A stretch of DNA of 64,000 bases. Origin: Denitratisoma oestradiolicum. Lineage in GTDB: Bacteria; Pseudomonadota; Gammaproteobacteria; Burkholderiales; Rhodocyclaceae. This document shows, in pieces, positions 1 to 8,198 of the stretch. Location: contig NZ_LR778301.1 in NCBI RefSeq assembly GCF_902813185.1, positions 1,426,001-1,490,000 on the forward strand. The letters are read 5' to 3'. The notes below the pieces were generated by a model, which saw nothing but the letters and a program-made list of their open reading frames with translations, was not told the DNA's origin and did no database searches. Both the position numbers and the translations under genes were made by a program. Position 1 is the stretch's first letter, and each line of letters begins with the position of its first letter.

Positions 1-1548
1 CGTCGCCATTCTGAGGCCCTGCGGGAGCGGCTCCTGGCCATCCTGGAGAATTCGCCCGACATTATCAGTATGACTTATCCTGATGGCCGTATCGATTTCA
101 TCAATCGTGCCGGACGGGAGGCCCTGGGTCTGGGCGATGACCATCGGGGACGGATGCTCGGCCCCATTTACCCGGACTGGGCACTCAAACTCATTGTCGA
201 AACCGGGCTCCCCACGGCGGATCAGGACGGTATCTGGAGTGGCGAGACCGCTCTGCACCATGTCCAGGGATTCGATATCCCGATGCATCAGGTGATTCTT
301 TCCCATCGGGACGCGGAGGGAAAGGTGGTGCGCTATTCCTCGGTAGGTCGCGACCTGACCGAACAGAAGCGTGCCGAGGCTGATCTGATTGTGGCCAAGG
401 AAGCCGCCGAGCGGGCCAGTCTCGCCAAGTCCGCGTTTCTTTCGGGCATGAGTCATGAGTTGCGCACCCCCTTGAATGCCATTCTGGGTTTTGCCCAACT
501 ACTGGATCAGGATCCCCTGGAGCCCCTGAGTCCGGGCCAGAAGGAAAGTGTCGGCCAGATTACGATTGCCGGCTGGCACCTGCTGAAGCTGATCAACGAT
601 GTGCTGGACCTGTCCCGGATCGAAGCCGGGAAATACGAGGTGAGTCTGCAACCCATCGATGTCGTCGAGGTGGTGGATGAGGTGCTGCGCATGCTGGCTC
701 CCCAGGCGGAGACCCTGGGTATTCGCCTGGAAAACCGGCTGGACGGGGGCAAGGGTTTCAGCGTCCAGGCTGACCGGACCCGTTTTATCCAGGTGCTGAC
801 CAATCTGCTGAGCAACGCCATCAAGTACAACCACCGTGGCGGTATGGTGACCCTATCGGCGCTGCGGGAGATGTCCTATGTGCGCCTGATGGTGGAGGAC
901 ACCGGACCGGGTCTCAGCGCGGTGCAGCAAATGGCGCTGTTCCAGCCCTTCAACCGATTGGGGGCCGAGGCCAGCGGTATCGAGGGGACAGGCATCGGCC
1001 TGGTTATCTGCAAGCGCCTCATGGAAGCCATGAACGGCCGCATCGGTATGATCAGCACATCGGGCACTGGCAGTATCTTCTGGGTGGAGTTGCCCGTGGC
1101 GGCCCTGCCGTCCGTCTACGGCGGCGGCGTACCCGCGGACGTAACGGAACCAGTGGCCGATCTGCGGCAACCCCTGGTGCTCTATGTGGAAGACAACACT
1201 GCCAATCGGGTGCTGATGGAGCGGGTGCTGGACAAGCTTTCAGGGATTCGACTAATCTCCGCGGCCAGGGGAGGGGAGGGCTTGGCGCTTGCCCGGCAAT
1301 ACCGCCCGGATCTGGTTTTGCTTGACATCAACCTGCCGGATATGAGCGGCCTGGACGTGGCGCGGGCGCTGGGCGCCGACGAGTTGACCTGCGATATTCC
1401 CATTGTCGGTCTGAGCGCCAATGCCATGCCCCACGATATCGAGGCGGCCCGGGCCGGAGGTATCAAGACCTATCTGACCAAGCCGATCGATATCCGCAAG
1501 CTGTTGCAGACCGTGACCCGTCTGTTGCAGGCGCGCCAGAAGATTTGA
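1..1548 (+). CDS. Hybrid sensor histidine kinase (PAS-HisKA-HATPase-REC), 5' end missing
   Basis: The frame is open from base 1, so the gene starts before the window; 515 residues are visible. A PAS domain fills roughly residues 7-125 (SPDIISM, DGRIDFINRAG). A HisKA box follows with SHELRTP, phospho-acceptor about residue 152, then HATPase motifs EDTGPGLS and GTGIGLVIC. A C-terminal receiver domain has LLDINLP, phospho-acceptor Asp about residue 442. No membrane segment is visible, but the N terminus is absent. It should autophosphorylate on His and pass phosphate to its own receiver. The next gene encodes an HD-GYP response regulator 131 bp downstream, a plausible partner. Family is certain; stimulus and partner are inferred. 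Confidence 0.95.
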   Translation, partial: RRHSEALRERLLAILENSPDIISMTYPDGRIDFINRAGREALGLGDDHRGRMLGPIYPDWALKLIVETGLPTADQDGIWSGETALHHVQGFDIPMHQVILSHRDAEGKVVRYSSVGRDLTEQKRAEADLIVAKEAAERASLAKSAFLSGMSHELRTPLNAILGFAQLLDQDPLEPLSPGQKESVGQITIAGWHLLKLINDVLDLSRIEAGKYEVSLQPIDVVEVVDEVLRMLAPQAETLGIRLENRLDGGKGFSVQADRTRFIQVLTNLLSNAIKYNHRGGMVTLSALREMSYVRLMVEDTGPGLSAVQQMALFQPFNRLGAEASGIEGTGIGLVICKRLMEAMNGRIGMISTSGTGSIFWVELPVAALPSVYGGGVPADVTEPVADLRQPLVLYVEDNTANRVLMERVLDKLSGIRLISAARGGEGLALARQYRPDLVLLDINLPDMSGLDVARALGADELTCDIPIVGLSANAMPHDIEAARAGGIKTYLTKPIDIRKLLQTVTRLLQARQKI

Positions 1549-1593
1549 ACCATGGTTCGTTCCCCTGGCGGCTGCGCTGAAGAAATCTGTTCA

Positions 1594-1613
1594 TCCTTCG
1601 ACAGGACGAAGGA
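1594..1613. repeat. Short inverted repeat between kinase and HD-GYP genes
   Basis: Arms TCCTTCG and CGAAGGA (7 bp, perfect) flank a 6-base loop in the 131-bp gap between the two signalling genes. There is no T-run, so it is not a convincing intrinsic terminator. It may be an mRNA hairpin or an operator. Confidence 0.35.
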
Positions 1614-1679
1614 ATTTGCGGGAGTTGAACTGAAGATGGATGCGACAGGCAGGAAAAGCATGCGGGGAAAGGGTATGGG

Positions 1680-2741
1680 ATGTTCGATGACGAGATGAAG
1701 ACGGCCCGTCTGCTAATCGTGGATGACCAGCAGGCCAATGTCACCCTGCTGGAGCGCATCCTGCGCGGCCAGGGCTTCGCCAACCTCGTCTCCACCACGG
1801 ATCCTCGACAGGTAGCGGACATTTATCGCCAGGGGCCTGTGGATATGGTTCTGCTGGATTTGTCCATGCCCTACCTGGATGGTTTTCAGGTCATGGCCTT
1901 GTTGCAGGAACTGGCGGGCGACGAGTTTCTGCCCATCATTGTGCTGACCGCCAATTCCGACCAGGACACCAAGCTGCGTGCCCTGGCGGCCGGTGCCATG
2001 GAGTTCCTGGGCAAGCCCTTCGATCTGGTGGAAGTACAACTCCGCATCCGCAACATGCTTCAGACCCGCCTGATGCACAAGGTCCTGCGGGGGCAGAACC
2101 AGCAACTGGAGGCGCGGGTGCGGGACCGCACCCACGAGCTGGACCAGACCCGTCTGGAGGTGATCCGCCGCCTGGGCCGGGCAGCGGAATATCGGGACAA
2201 CGAAACCGGCCTGCACACCATTCGCATGAGCAACTACTCCATGCTGATCGCCCGCGCATCGGGCATGAGCGAGGCGGAATGCGAGCTGATCCTGAACGCC
2301 AGCCCCATGCACGATCTGGGCAAGATCGGCATTCCCGACGGCATTCTGCTCAAGCCTGGCAAGCTGGACGCCGAGGAATGGCGGGTCATGAAGACCCATC
2401 CCGCCATCGGTGCCGAGATCCTCATGGGCCACGAGTCCGACCTTATGCAACTGGCTCACCAGATTGCCCTCGCCCACCATGAAAAATGGAATGGCAGCGG
2501 CTACCCCCGTGGCCTCAAGGGAGAGAGCATTCCACTGGTGGCCCGCATCGTGGCGGTGGCCGATGTCTTCGATGCCCTGACTACGGCCCGGCCCTACAAG
2601 GCTGCCTGGTCGGTGGAGGATGCCCTGGCCTATATCCGTGCTCAGTCGGGGCTGCATTTCGAGCCTCGGCTGGTGGATTGCTTCCTTGCTGTGCTTCCCG
2701 AGGTGTTGGAAATCCGGCGCCGCTACGCCGAGCCCGGATAG
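1680..2741 (+). CDS. Response regulator with HD-GYP c-di-GMP phosphodiesterase output
   Basis: The 353-residue protein has an N-terminal receiver domain (acidic pair at residues 15-16, phospho-acceptor Asp about 60 in LLDLSMP). A short coiled region leads into an HD-GYP domain. The HD pair is at about residues 211-212 (MHDLGKIG), and HHEKW and GSGYPRGL carry the GYP signature near 274-276. HD-GYP enzymes hydrolyse c-di-GMP to pGpG or GMP in the cytoplasm, so phosphorylation probably switches c-di-GMP turnover. The ATG at 1680 follows a purine-rich GGGGAAAGGG; an ATG five codons in is an alternative start. The hybrid kinase just upstream is the likely input. All catalytic signature residues are present. 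Confidence 0.95.
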   Translation: MFDDEMKTARLLIVDDQQANVTLLERILRGQGFANLVSTTDPRQVADIYRQGPVDMVLLDLSMPYLDGFQVMALLQELAGDEFLPIIVLTANSDQDTKLRALAAGAMEFLGKPFDLVEVQLRIRNMLQTRLMHKVLRGQNQQLEARVRDRTHELDQTRLEVIRRLGRAAEYRDNETGLHTIRMSNYSMLIARASGMSEAECELILNASPMHDLGKIGIPDGILLKPGKLDAEEWRVMKTHPAIGAEILMGHESDLMQLAHQIALAHHEKWNGSGYPRGLKGESIPLVARIVAVADVFDALTTARPYKAAWSVEDALAYIRAQSGLHFEPRLVDCFLAVLPEVLEIRRRYAEPG

Positions 2742-2859
2742 GGTCTCCCGGTTTCCCCGTGAATCGGATCAGGCCTATCGTGGCTCATTTCAGGACAGCA
2801 TCCCCGCCGAAGGGCCTTTGCATCGCACGGGGGCTTCATTTTTTGCCCCGGAGCCGATA

Positions 2860-2880
2860 GATTGTCGCCCCTGAACAATC
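2860..2880. repeat. Inverted repeat upstream of the coxG-like gene
   Basis: GATTGT, nine bases, ACAATC form a perfect 6-bp-arm inverted repeat ending 16 bases before the coxG-like start codon. The gap 2742-2896 also holds a weak GGGGC/GCCCC hairpin near 2830-2849 that may terminate the preceding gene. A role as operator is only a guess. Confidence 0.3.
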
Positions 2881-2896
2881 AGAGCTAGGGCAAGCT

Positions 2897-3694
2897 ATGG
2901 CCATCGAAATTCAGGAAAGTTTTCAGGTAGCCGCACCCGTCGAACGAGTGTGGGCGTTCATGCTGACGCCGGATAACGTCGTGTCCTGCATGCCCGGTGC
3001 CTCCCTGACCAGGATCATCGATGAAAAGAGCTTCGTTGGTGCCGTGAAGATCAAGATCGGTGCGGTGACTGCGCAGTACCAGGGCACCATCACCTATCAG
3101 GAGCTGGATAAGGCCAACTCCACCATCAAGCTGCTGGCCGAGGGGAATGAAAAGGGCGGCGGTACCGTGTCCGGTACCATCCTCACCTTCCTGAAGCCGC
3201 TGCCCGATGGTAGCGGCACCGAGGTGAGCTTCAAGTCTTCGGTGGACCTGACGGGCAAGATCATTCAGGTGGGGCGTGGCATGATCGAAGGCGTTTCCGC
3301 CCAGATCATCAAGAGATACGTGACCAATGTGCGGGCCTTGCTGGAAGTGCCGGCCGGTCAGGCTGCCACGCCTGCGGCTGTTGCGGCACCCGCCGCATCT
3401 GCTGCGCCTGCAATTGCTAATGCGTCCGCTGTGGCCGGCGTTCCTTCTGCGCCTGCTTCGCCTGCGGCGCTTGCCGCCGCTGCCGTCGCAGCCGCCAATG
3501 CCGCCGCCGATGCGGCTGCTGCCGCCGCCGCAGCAGCAGCAGCAGTTGCCGCTGTCCTTGCTGCCATGGCACCTGCTGCGCCGGCCCGCCCCTTGCCGAA
3601 TAAGGAAGATACCCTGGATGTGGGCTCGGTGGTGTTCTCGGTGATGTGGACCGGCATCAAGCGCTTCTTCAAGCGCCTGTTCGGCCGGGCCTGA
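2897..3694 (+). CDS. CoxG-like SRPBCC protein with Ala-rich linker and C-terminal amphipathic helix
   Basis: Residues 1-150 match the CoxG (carbon monoxide dehydrogenase subunit G) type of SRPBCC fold: FQVAAPVERVWAF at the start, CMPGASL, and a VGRGMIEGVSAQ helix. CoxG proteins are thought to bind lipophilic ligands or anchor a hydroxylase to the membrane. Residues about 152-230 are an Ala/Pro-rich linker with long alanine runs. The last 25 residues (SVMWTGIKRFFKRLFGRA) form a basic, aromatic amphipathic segment suited to membrane binding. There is no CO dehydrogenase or other molybdenum hydroxylase beside it. Downstream lie a 103-residue protein and an acyl-CoA synthetase in the same direction, so it may serve lipid or steroid handling. 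That role is inference. Confidence 0.85.
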   Translation: MAIEIQESFQVAAPVERVWAFMLTPDNVVSCMPGASLTRIIDEKSFVGAVKIKIGAVTAQYQGTITYQELDKANSTIKLLAEGNEKGGGTVSGTILTFLKPLPDGSGTEVSFKSSVDLTGKIIQVGRGMIEGVSAQIIKRYVTNVRALLEVPAGQAATPAAVAAPAASAAPAIANASAVAGVPSAPASPAALAAAAVAAANAAADAAAAAAAAAAAVAAVLAAMAPAAPARPLPNKEDTLDVGSVVFSVMWTGIKRFFKRLFGRA

Positions 3695-3732
3695 GTTGAA
3701 TTTTTTGTTTTGAACTTGTTGAGGAGCGAACC

Positions 3733-4044
3733 ATGAAAACCTTGAAAGCGGGAACGCGCCTGAAGAGCGCTGTGTGTGATGCGGAAGTGATGGTGGTGAA
3801 GGCCGGTGCCGGCGAAGTGGACCTGCGTTGTGGTGGTGCCGAGATGCTGGCCATGGCCGACGCCAAGCCTGCCGATGGGCAACTGGACGCGGCTTTGGCG
3901 GGGGGCACCCTGGTGGGCAAGCGCTACACCGATGGCGCCGAAACCATCGAACTCCTGTGCACCAAGGGCGGCAAGGGTTCTCTGGCCCTGAATGGCGAGG
4001 CCCTGGTGGTCAAGCAGGCCAAAGCTCTTCCTTCTTCGGACTGA
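3733..4044 (+). CDS. Conserved small protein, function unknown
   Basis: The 103-residue protein begins at an ATG behind a strong Shine-Dalgarno (GAGGAGCG). It has no signal peptide or membrane segment. Two cysteines are visible (SAVCDAEV and LLCTKGG), with a glycine-rich middle (VVKAGAGEVDLRCGG). I do not recognise a characterised family. It sits 38 bp after the coxG-like gene, and its stop lies four bases before the acyl-CoA synthetase start, so the three are probably one transcript and translationally coupled. Its function is probably tied to the CoA ligase, but nothing in the sequence shows how. Confidence 0.75.
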   Translation: MKTLKAGTRLKSAVCDAEVMVVKAGAGEVDLRCGGAEMLAMADAKPADGQLDAALAGGTLVGKRYTDGAETIELLCTKGGKGSLALNGEALVVKQAKALPSSD

Positions 4045-4048
4045 ATCC

Positions 4049-5557
4049 ATGAATCTGGTAATGGCCCTGGAGATGGCGGCGGAGTGTTTCGCCGACCGTA
4101 TCGCCGTGACCTCCGATGGCAAGAGCATGACCTACGGCGAGCTGCTGACGGCTGCCCGTACCGTGGCTGCGGACATCCGCGCCAGTGGTTGCAAGTATGT
4201 CGGCCTGCTGGACATCAACGGCCTTGGCGTTCCCGTCGCCCTGTTTGGTGCGGCTTATGCCGGTGTGCCCTATGTGCCCATCAACTACCGGCTCACCAAG
4301 CCCGAGCTGGAGGCCCTGCTGGAGCGGATCGCCCCGGCCTATCTGGTGACCGACGACACCTACATCAATCCACTGGTGGTGCCTGCGGGCATCCAGGTGA
4401 TCAAGCGCGACGAGTTCTTGATCAAAGCGCGGAACACCGCCCTGACCCCGGTGGATGCGGCGCCGGGCGAACCCCGGGACATCGCCATCCAGTTGTTCAC
4501 CAGCGGCACCACCGGCCAGCCCAAGGCGGCCGTGTTGCGCCACGAGAACCTGATGTCCTACATCCTGGGCACCGTCGAATTTGGCGGCGCTGCGGAAGAG
4601 GACGCGGCCCTGATCTCCGTGCCGCCCTATCACATCGCCGGCATTTCGGCGGTGCTGAGTTCCACCTACGCCTGCCGGCGCATGGTGCAACTGCCCAACT
4701 TCGATGCCGCCACCTGGCTGCAACTGTGCCGGGACGAGAAGGTCAGCAATGCCTTCGTGGTGCCCACCATGCTCTCCCGGGTCATCGACCACCTGGAAGC
4801 CAGCGGCGAGTCGGCCAATGTGCCCAGCCTGCGGGCTGTCGCCTACGGCGGCGGCAAGATGCCCCTGTCGGTCATCGAAAAGGCCATGGCCCAGATGCCG
4901 GGCGTGGACTTCACCAACGCCTACGGCCTGACCGAAACCAGCTCCACCATCTGCCTGCTGGACCCTGAGGATCACCGGGTCGGTTTTGCCAGCCAGGATC
5001 CGGCAATCAGGAAGCGCCTCTCCTCCGTGGGCAAGCCCCTGGGCACCATCGAAATCGAAATTCGCGACGAGGACGGCAAGCCCCTGGGGGCTGAAGAAGC
5101 CGGCGACATCTACGTGCGCGGTGGCCAGGTGGCCGGGGAATACCTGGGCCTGGGCAGCATGCTGGATGCCAACGGCTGGTTTCCCACCCGGGACCGGGGC
5201 TACCTGGATTCCTACGGCTATCTCTATCTGGACGGCCGGGCCGATGACGTGATCGTGCGCGGCGGCGAGAATATCTCCCCGGGGGAGATCGAGGACGTGC
5301 TGCTGACCCATCCGGCGGTGTCCGATGTGGCCGTGGTGGCCGTGCCCGACGAGCAGTGGGGCGAGGCTGTCGGCGCCGCCGTGGTGCTGAAGGAGAATGC
5401 CCAGGCCAGCGTGTCCGACCTGCAAAACTGGGTCAAGGACCGGCTGCGCTCCTCCCGGGTGCCGGCGGCCCTGATTTTCAAGGACAGCCTGCCCTACAAC
5501 GAGATGGGCAAGGTGCTGCGCCGGGTAATCAAGCTGGAGTTCCAAAAAACATCCTAA
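4049..5557 (+). CDS. Class I acyl-CoA synthetase (AMP-forming)
   Basis: The 502-residue adenylate-forming enzyme activates a carboxylic acid with ATP and transfers it to CoA. The P-loop-like signature FTSGTTGQPKAAV is near residue 150, and AYGLTETSST is the A5 motif. TRDRGYLDSYGYLYLDGR and DDVIVRGGENISPGEIEDVL are the A7/A8 motifs. The catalytic lysine sits in NEMGKVLRRVIK near the C terminus. The start is placed at ATG 4049, four bases after the upstream stop; the ribosome site is weak, suggesting coupling. An in-frame start at 3992 would overlap the previous gene and adds an unlikely leader. The substrate cannot be read from sequence; fatty acid, aromatic acid or steroid side-chain acid are all possible. 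Confidence 0.93.
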   Translation: MNLVMALEMAAECFADRIAVTSDGKSMTYGELLTAARTVAADIRASGCKYVGLLDINGLGVPVALFGAAYAGVPYVPINYRLTKPELEALLERIAPAYLVTDDTYINPLVVPAGIQVIKRDEFLIKARNTALTPVDAAPGEPRDIAIQLFTSGTTGQPKAAVLRHENLMSYILGTVEFGGAAEEDAALISVPPYHIAGISAVLSSTYACRRMVQLPNFDAATWLQLCRDEKVSNAFVVPTMLSRVIDHLEASGESANVPSLRAVAYGGGKMPLSVIEKAMAQMPGVDFTNAYGLTETSSTICLLDPEDHRVGFASQDPAIRKRLSSVGKPLGTIEIEIRDEDGKPLGAEEAGDIYVRGGQVAGEYLGLGSMLDANGWFPTRDRGYLDSYGYLYLDGRADDVIVRGGENISPGEIEDVLLTHPAVSDVAVVAVPDEQWGEAVGAAVVLKENAQASVSDLQNWVKDRLRSSRVPAALIFKDSLPYNEMGKVLRRVIKLEFQKTS

Positions 5558-5560
5558 GTG

Positions 5561-5596
5561 CCTATTTCAGCGGGGGACGTCCCCCGCTGAAATAGG
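5561..5596. terminator. 36-bp perfect palindrome, probable bidirectional terminator
   Basis: CCTATTTCAGCGGGGGAC is followed immediately by its exact reverse complement. It lies four bases after the acyl-CoA synthetase stop and ten bases before the end of the convergent 69-residue gene. The 18-bp stem has no classical T-run, but its position between converging genes suits a bidirectional terminator. An operator or recombination site is a weaker alternative. Confidence 0.65.
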
Positions 5597-5605
5597 TCAG
5601 GTGGC

Positions 5606-5815
5606 CTACAGCTTCGCCAGTTCGGCCTCCACTGCGGTGAGCATTTCCGGTGTGATCTTGCCGGCAGAGAAACCGGCCACCATTTTCAGAGAGAATCCCC
5701 GCGCCATTGCCAATTGGGGATTGCTGGAAAAGTCGGGCATATGCTTGTCCAGCGCCGTACGGGCAGCTTCGTTGTCAAGCAGGTCACCGACCTTGGAATC
5801 TAGATTAAAAGCCAT
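5606..5815 (-). CDS. Small conserved protein (69 aa), function unknown
   Basis: A short, soluble helical protein beginning MAFNLDSKVGDLL and ending in a helix AVEAELAKL. It reads as one compact domain with the pattern DLLDNEAARTALDKHMPDF. No catalytic motif or cysteine is seen. The start at 5815 is backed by a good ribosome site (AAGGAAAG) 9-10 bases upstream on the minus strand. It is convergent with the acyl-CoA synthetase. Similar small modules occur as stand-alone proteins or C-terminal appendages, but I cannot assign a function. Confidence 0.7.
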   Translation of the reverse strand: MAFNLDSKVGDLLDNEAARTALDKHMPDFSSNPQLAMARGFSLKMVAGFSAGKITPEMLTAVEAELAKL

Positions 5816-6134
5816 GGTTTGTACTCTTTCCTTATCTTGGTTGTATCCCGAATAGAAGGGACCTTGGCAAGCCCCCGTATTGCAAACAGATCGAGTAAAG
5901 CATTTTCTCCCTCGCCCGGTAGCCCCATCGGTAGCCGTCAGTCCTGCCTGCTGATGAATTATCAGTCAGTAATATTCTTGAATAAAACATATATACCTAC
6001 TCTGGGTACATGGGTGGGCGCGGGTATCTTCCAACCCTTGCGGTCAGTCTCTGAATAGCCATCGGCTCAAGCCGGTGGCCATTGCTTTGGTGCGTCGCCG
6101 GTATAATCCTCGGCCTCTCCAGGAAGCTCCCACC
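5816..6134. other. Intergenic region before thrC (319 bp), no gene seen
   Basis: This AT-richer gap separates two divergent genes, the 69-residue protein and thrC, so it should hold both promoters. Only short unconvincing open frames cross it. I could not define a clean -35/-10 pair; TTGAAT near 5978 is the nearest -35 match. Confidence 0.5.
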
Positions 6135-7562
6135 ATGCGATATATCAGTACCCGCGGCCAGGCGCCGGCCGAATCCTTTTGCGACATCCTCCTGGGCGGC
6201 TTGGCCCCCGATGGCGGCCTCTATCTGCCCGAGACCTATCCCCGGATCACAACGGAGGAACTGGCCCGCTGGCGCGGCCTGTCCTATGCCGGGCTGGCCT
6301 TCGAAGTCCTCTCCAGGTTCATCACCGACATTCCGGCGGCGGACCTCAAGGCCCTCGTGGATAAAACCTACACGGCTGCCACCTACTGCCATGCACGGCC
6401 TGGCCGGGCGGCGGCGGACATCACGCCTCTCACCACCCTGGAGCCCGGCCTGCATCTGCTGGAGTTGTCCAACGGCCCAACCCTGGCCTTCAAGGACATG
6501 GCCATGCAGTTGTTGGGCAATCTATTCGAGTATGTGCTGGACAAGCGCGGCGAGACCATCAACATCCTCGGCGCCACCTCGGGGGACACCGGCTCTGCCG
6601 CAGAGTACGCCATGCGCGGCAAGCACGGGGTGCGGGTCTTCATGCTCTCGCCGGAAGGCAAGATGAGCGCCTTCCAGCGGGCCCAGATGTATTCCCTCCA
6701 GGACGACAATATCTTCAACATCGCCGTGCGCGGCATGTTCGATGATGCCCAAGACATCGTCAAGGCCGTGTCCAATGATGCGGCCTTCAAGGCCCAATAC
6801 AAGATCGGCGCCGTCAATTCCATCAACTGGGCCCGGGTGGCGGCCCAGATCGTGTATTACTTCAAGGGCTATTTCGAAGCCACGAAGAGCAACGACGAGC
6901 AGGTAGCCTTCAGCGTGCCCTCGGGCAATTTCGGCAACATCTGCGCCGGGCATATCGCCCGTCAGATGGGACTGCCCATCGCCTGTCTGGTACTGGCCAC
7001 CAACGAGAACGACGTGCTGGACGAGTTCTTCAGAAGCGGCGTGTACCGGCCCCGCAAGACCGCCGAGACCCATGTCACTTCCAGTCCTTCCATGGACATC
7101 TCCAAGGCCTCCAACTTCGAGCGCTTCGTTTTCGACCTGGTGGGCCGCGATCCGGCTGTGGTGCGCGAGTTGTGGCAGCAGGTGGATGGGGGCGGCGCCT
7201 TCGACCTGACTGGCACCTCCCACTGGGCCCGTCTGCCGGATTTTCATTTCGCTTCCGGCCGCAGTACCCATACCGACCGGCTAGCGACGATACGCGTCGT
7301 CTGGGAAAAATACGGCGTGATGATCGACACCCACACCGCCGACGGCGTCAAGGTGGCCCTGGAGCATCGGGAAGCTGGTGTGCCCATGGTGGTTCTGGAA
7401 ACCGCCCAGGCGGTGAAATTCGCCGAGACCATCCGCGAAGCCCTGGGCCGCGAACCCCTCTGTCCTGCTGATCTGGAAGGGCTGGAGAAGCTGCCCCAGC
7501 GGGTGCAGGTGATGGACGCCGACGTGGCCGCCGTGAAGGACTTTGTCGTGCACCACTGCTGA
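6135..7562 (+). CDS. thrC: Threonine synthase
   Basis: The 475-residue PLP enzyme converts O-phosphohomoserine to threonine, the last step of threonine synthesis. It begins with the typical MRYISTRG and has the PLP-lysine motif LAFKDMAM with Lys about residue 120. Downstream are GATSGDTGSAAEYA and the PLP-phosphate glycine loop SGNFGNI. Length suits the long gamma-proteobacterial/yeast type of threonine synthase. ATG 6135 is chosen because it follows AGGA and matches the family N terminus; an earlier in-frame start at 6075 lacks support. It is followed after two bases by a methyltransferase gene, so the two are probably cotranscribed. Confidence 0.96.
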   Translation: MRYISTRGQAPAESFCDILLGGLAPDGGLYLPETYPRITTEELARWRGLSYAGLAFEVLSRFITDIPAADLKALVDKTYTAATYCHARPGRAAADITPLTTLEPGLHLLELSNGPTLAFKDMAMQLLGNLFEYVLDKRGETINILGATSGDTGSAAEYAMRGKHGVRVFMLSPEGKMSAFQRAQMYSLQDDNIFNIAVRGMFDDAQDIVKAVSNDAAFKAQYKIGAVNSINWARVAAQIVYYFKGYFEATKSNDEQVAFSVPSGNFGNICAGHIARQMGLPIACLVLATNENDVLDEFFRSGVYRPRKTAETHVTSSPSMDISKASNFERFVFDLVGRDPAVVRELWQQVDGGGAFDLTGTSHWARLPDFHFASGRSTHTDRLATIRVVWEKYGVMIDTHTADGVKVALEHREAGVPMVVLETAQAVKFAETIREALGREPLCPADLEGLEKLPQRVQVMDADVAAVKDFVVHHC

Positions 7563-7564
7563 CC

Positions 7565-8194
7565 ATGGGCGCCATCGACCAGGAGCAGGTCTGGAGCGCC
7601 CGCTATGCCGGGGTCGGGGAGGACTATCTGTTCGGTACCGTGCCCAATGCCTTCCTGCAAGACCAGGCCGTCCGATTGACGCCGAGACTTAGCGCTCTCT
7701 CGGTGGCCGACGGTGAGGGTCGCAATAGCGTCTGGCTGGCGGAGGAGGGTCTGACAGTGACTGCGGTGGAGATTTCTCCCGTGGCCCTGCACAAGGCCCG
7801 CCGTCTGGCGGAAAGCCGTCGGGCCGAGGTGAGTTTCATCCAGGCCGACCTGATGCAGTGGGACTGGCCCATGGCCGCCTACGATGTGGTGGTGGCGATT
7901 TTCATCCAGTTCGTGGGGCCCGCCGAGCGGGCGATTCTATTTTCCCGCCTGAAGCAGGCCCTCAAGCCTGGAGGCCTGCTGCTGATGCAGGGCTATACGC
8001 CCAAGCAGTTGGAATACGGCACTGGCGGCCCCTCGGTGGTGGAGAACCTTTACACCGAGGCCCTGCTGCGGGAGTCCTTCAAGGATTTCGAGATTCTGGA
8101 ACTGCGCAGCCACGAGACGGTGATCGAGGAGGGCTGCGCCCACCGGGGCATGTCTGCCCTGATCGATCTGGTGGCGCGCAAGCTTCTTCGTTGA
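7565..8194 (+). CDS. Class I SAM-dependent methyltransferase (TehB-like)
   Basis: The 209-residue cytosolic protein has the SAM-binding motif SVADGEGRNSVWLAEEG near residue 45 and an acidic loop after VTAVEIS. FIQADL and YDVVVAIFIQF complete the Rossmann core. These features match the TehB/UbiE-like small methyltransferases that act on small molecules such as chalcogen oxyanions or thiols. The gene starts two bases after the thrC stop and converges on the sapC-like gene with a four-base gap. The true substrate is not evident. Confidence 0.85.
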   Translation: MGAIDQEQVWSARYAGVGEDYLFGTVPNAFLQDQAVRLTPRLSALSVADGEGRNSVWLAEEGLTVTAVEISPVALHKARRLAESRRAEVSFIQADLMQWDWPMAAYDVVVAIFIQFVGPAERAILFSRLKQALKPGGLLLMQGYTPKQLEYGTGGPSVVENLYTEALLRESFKDFEILELRSHETVIEEGCAHRGMSALIDLVARKLLR

Positions 8195-8198
8195 TGTC

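Noticed and set aside
3361..3600. Repetitive GCX-rich stretch looking like a simple-sequence or tandem repeat
   Set aside because: It is in frame within the coxG-like gene and encodes an Ala/Pro-rich linker; low complexity is at protein level.
2897..3694. A carbon monoxide dehydrogenase locus suggested by CoxG
   Set aside because: No CoxL, CoxM or CoxS-like molybdenum hydroxylase subunits are present in the neighbourhood.
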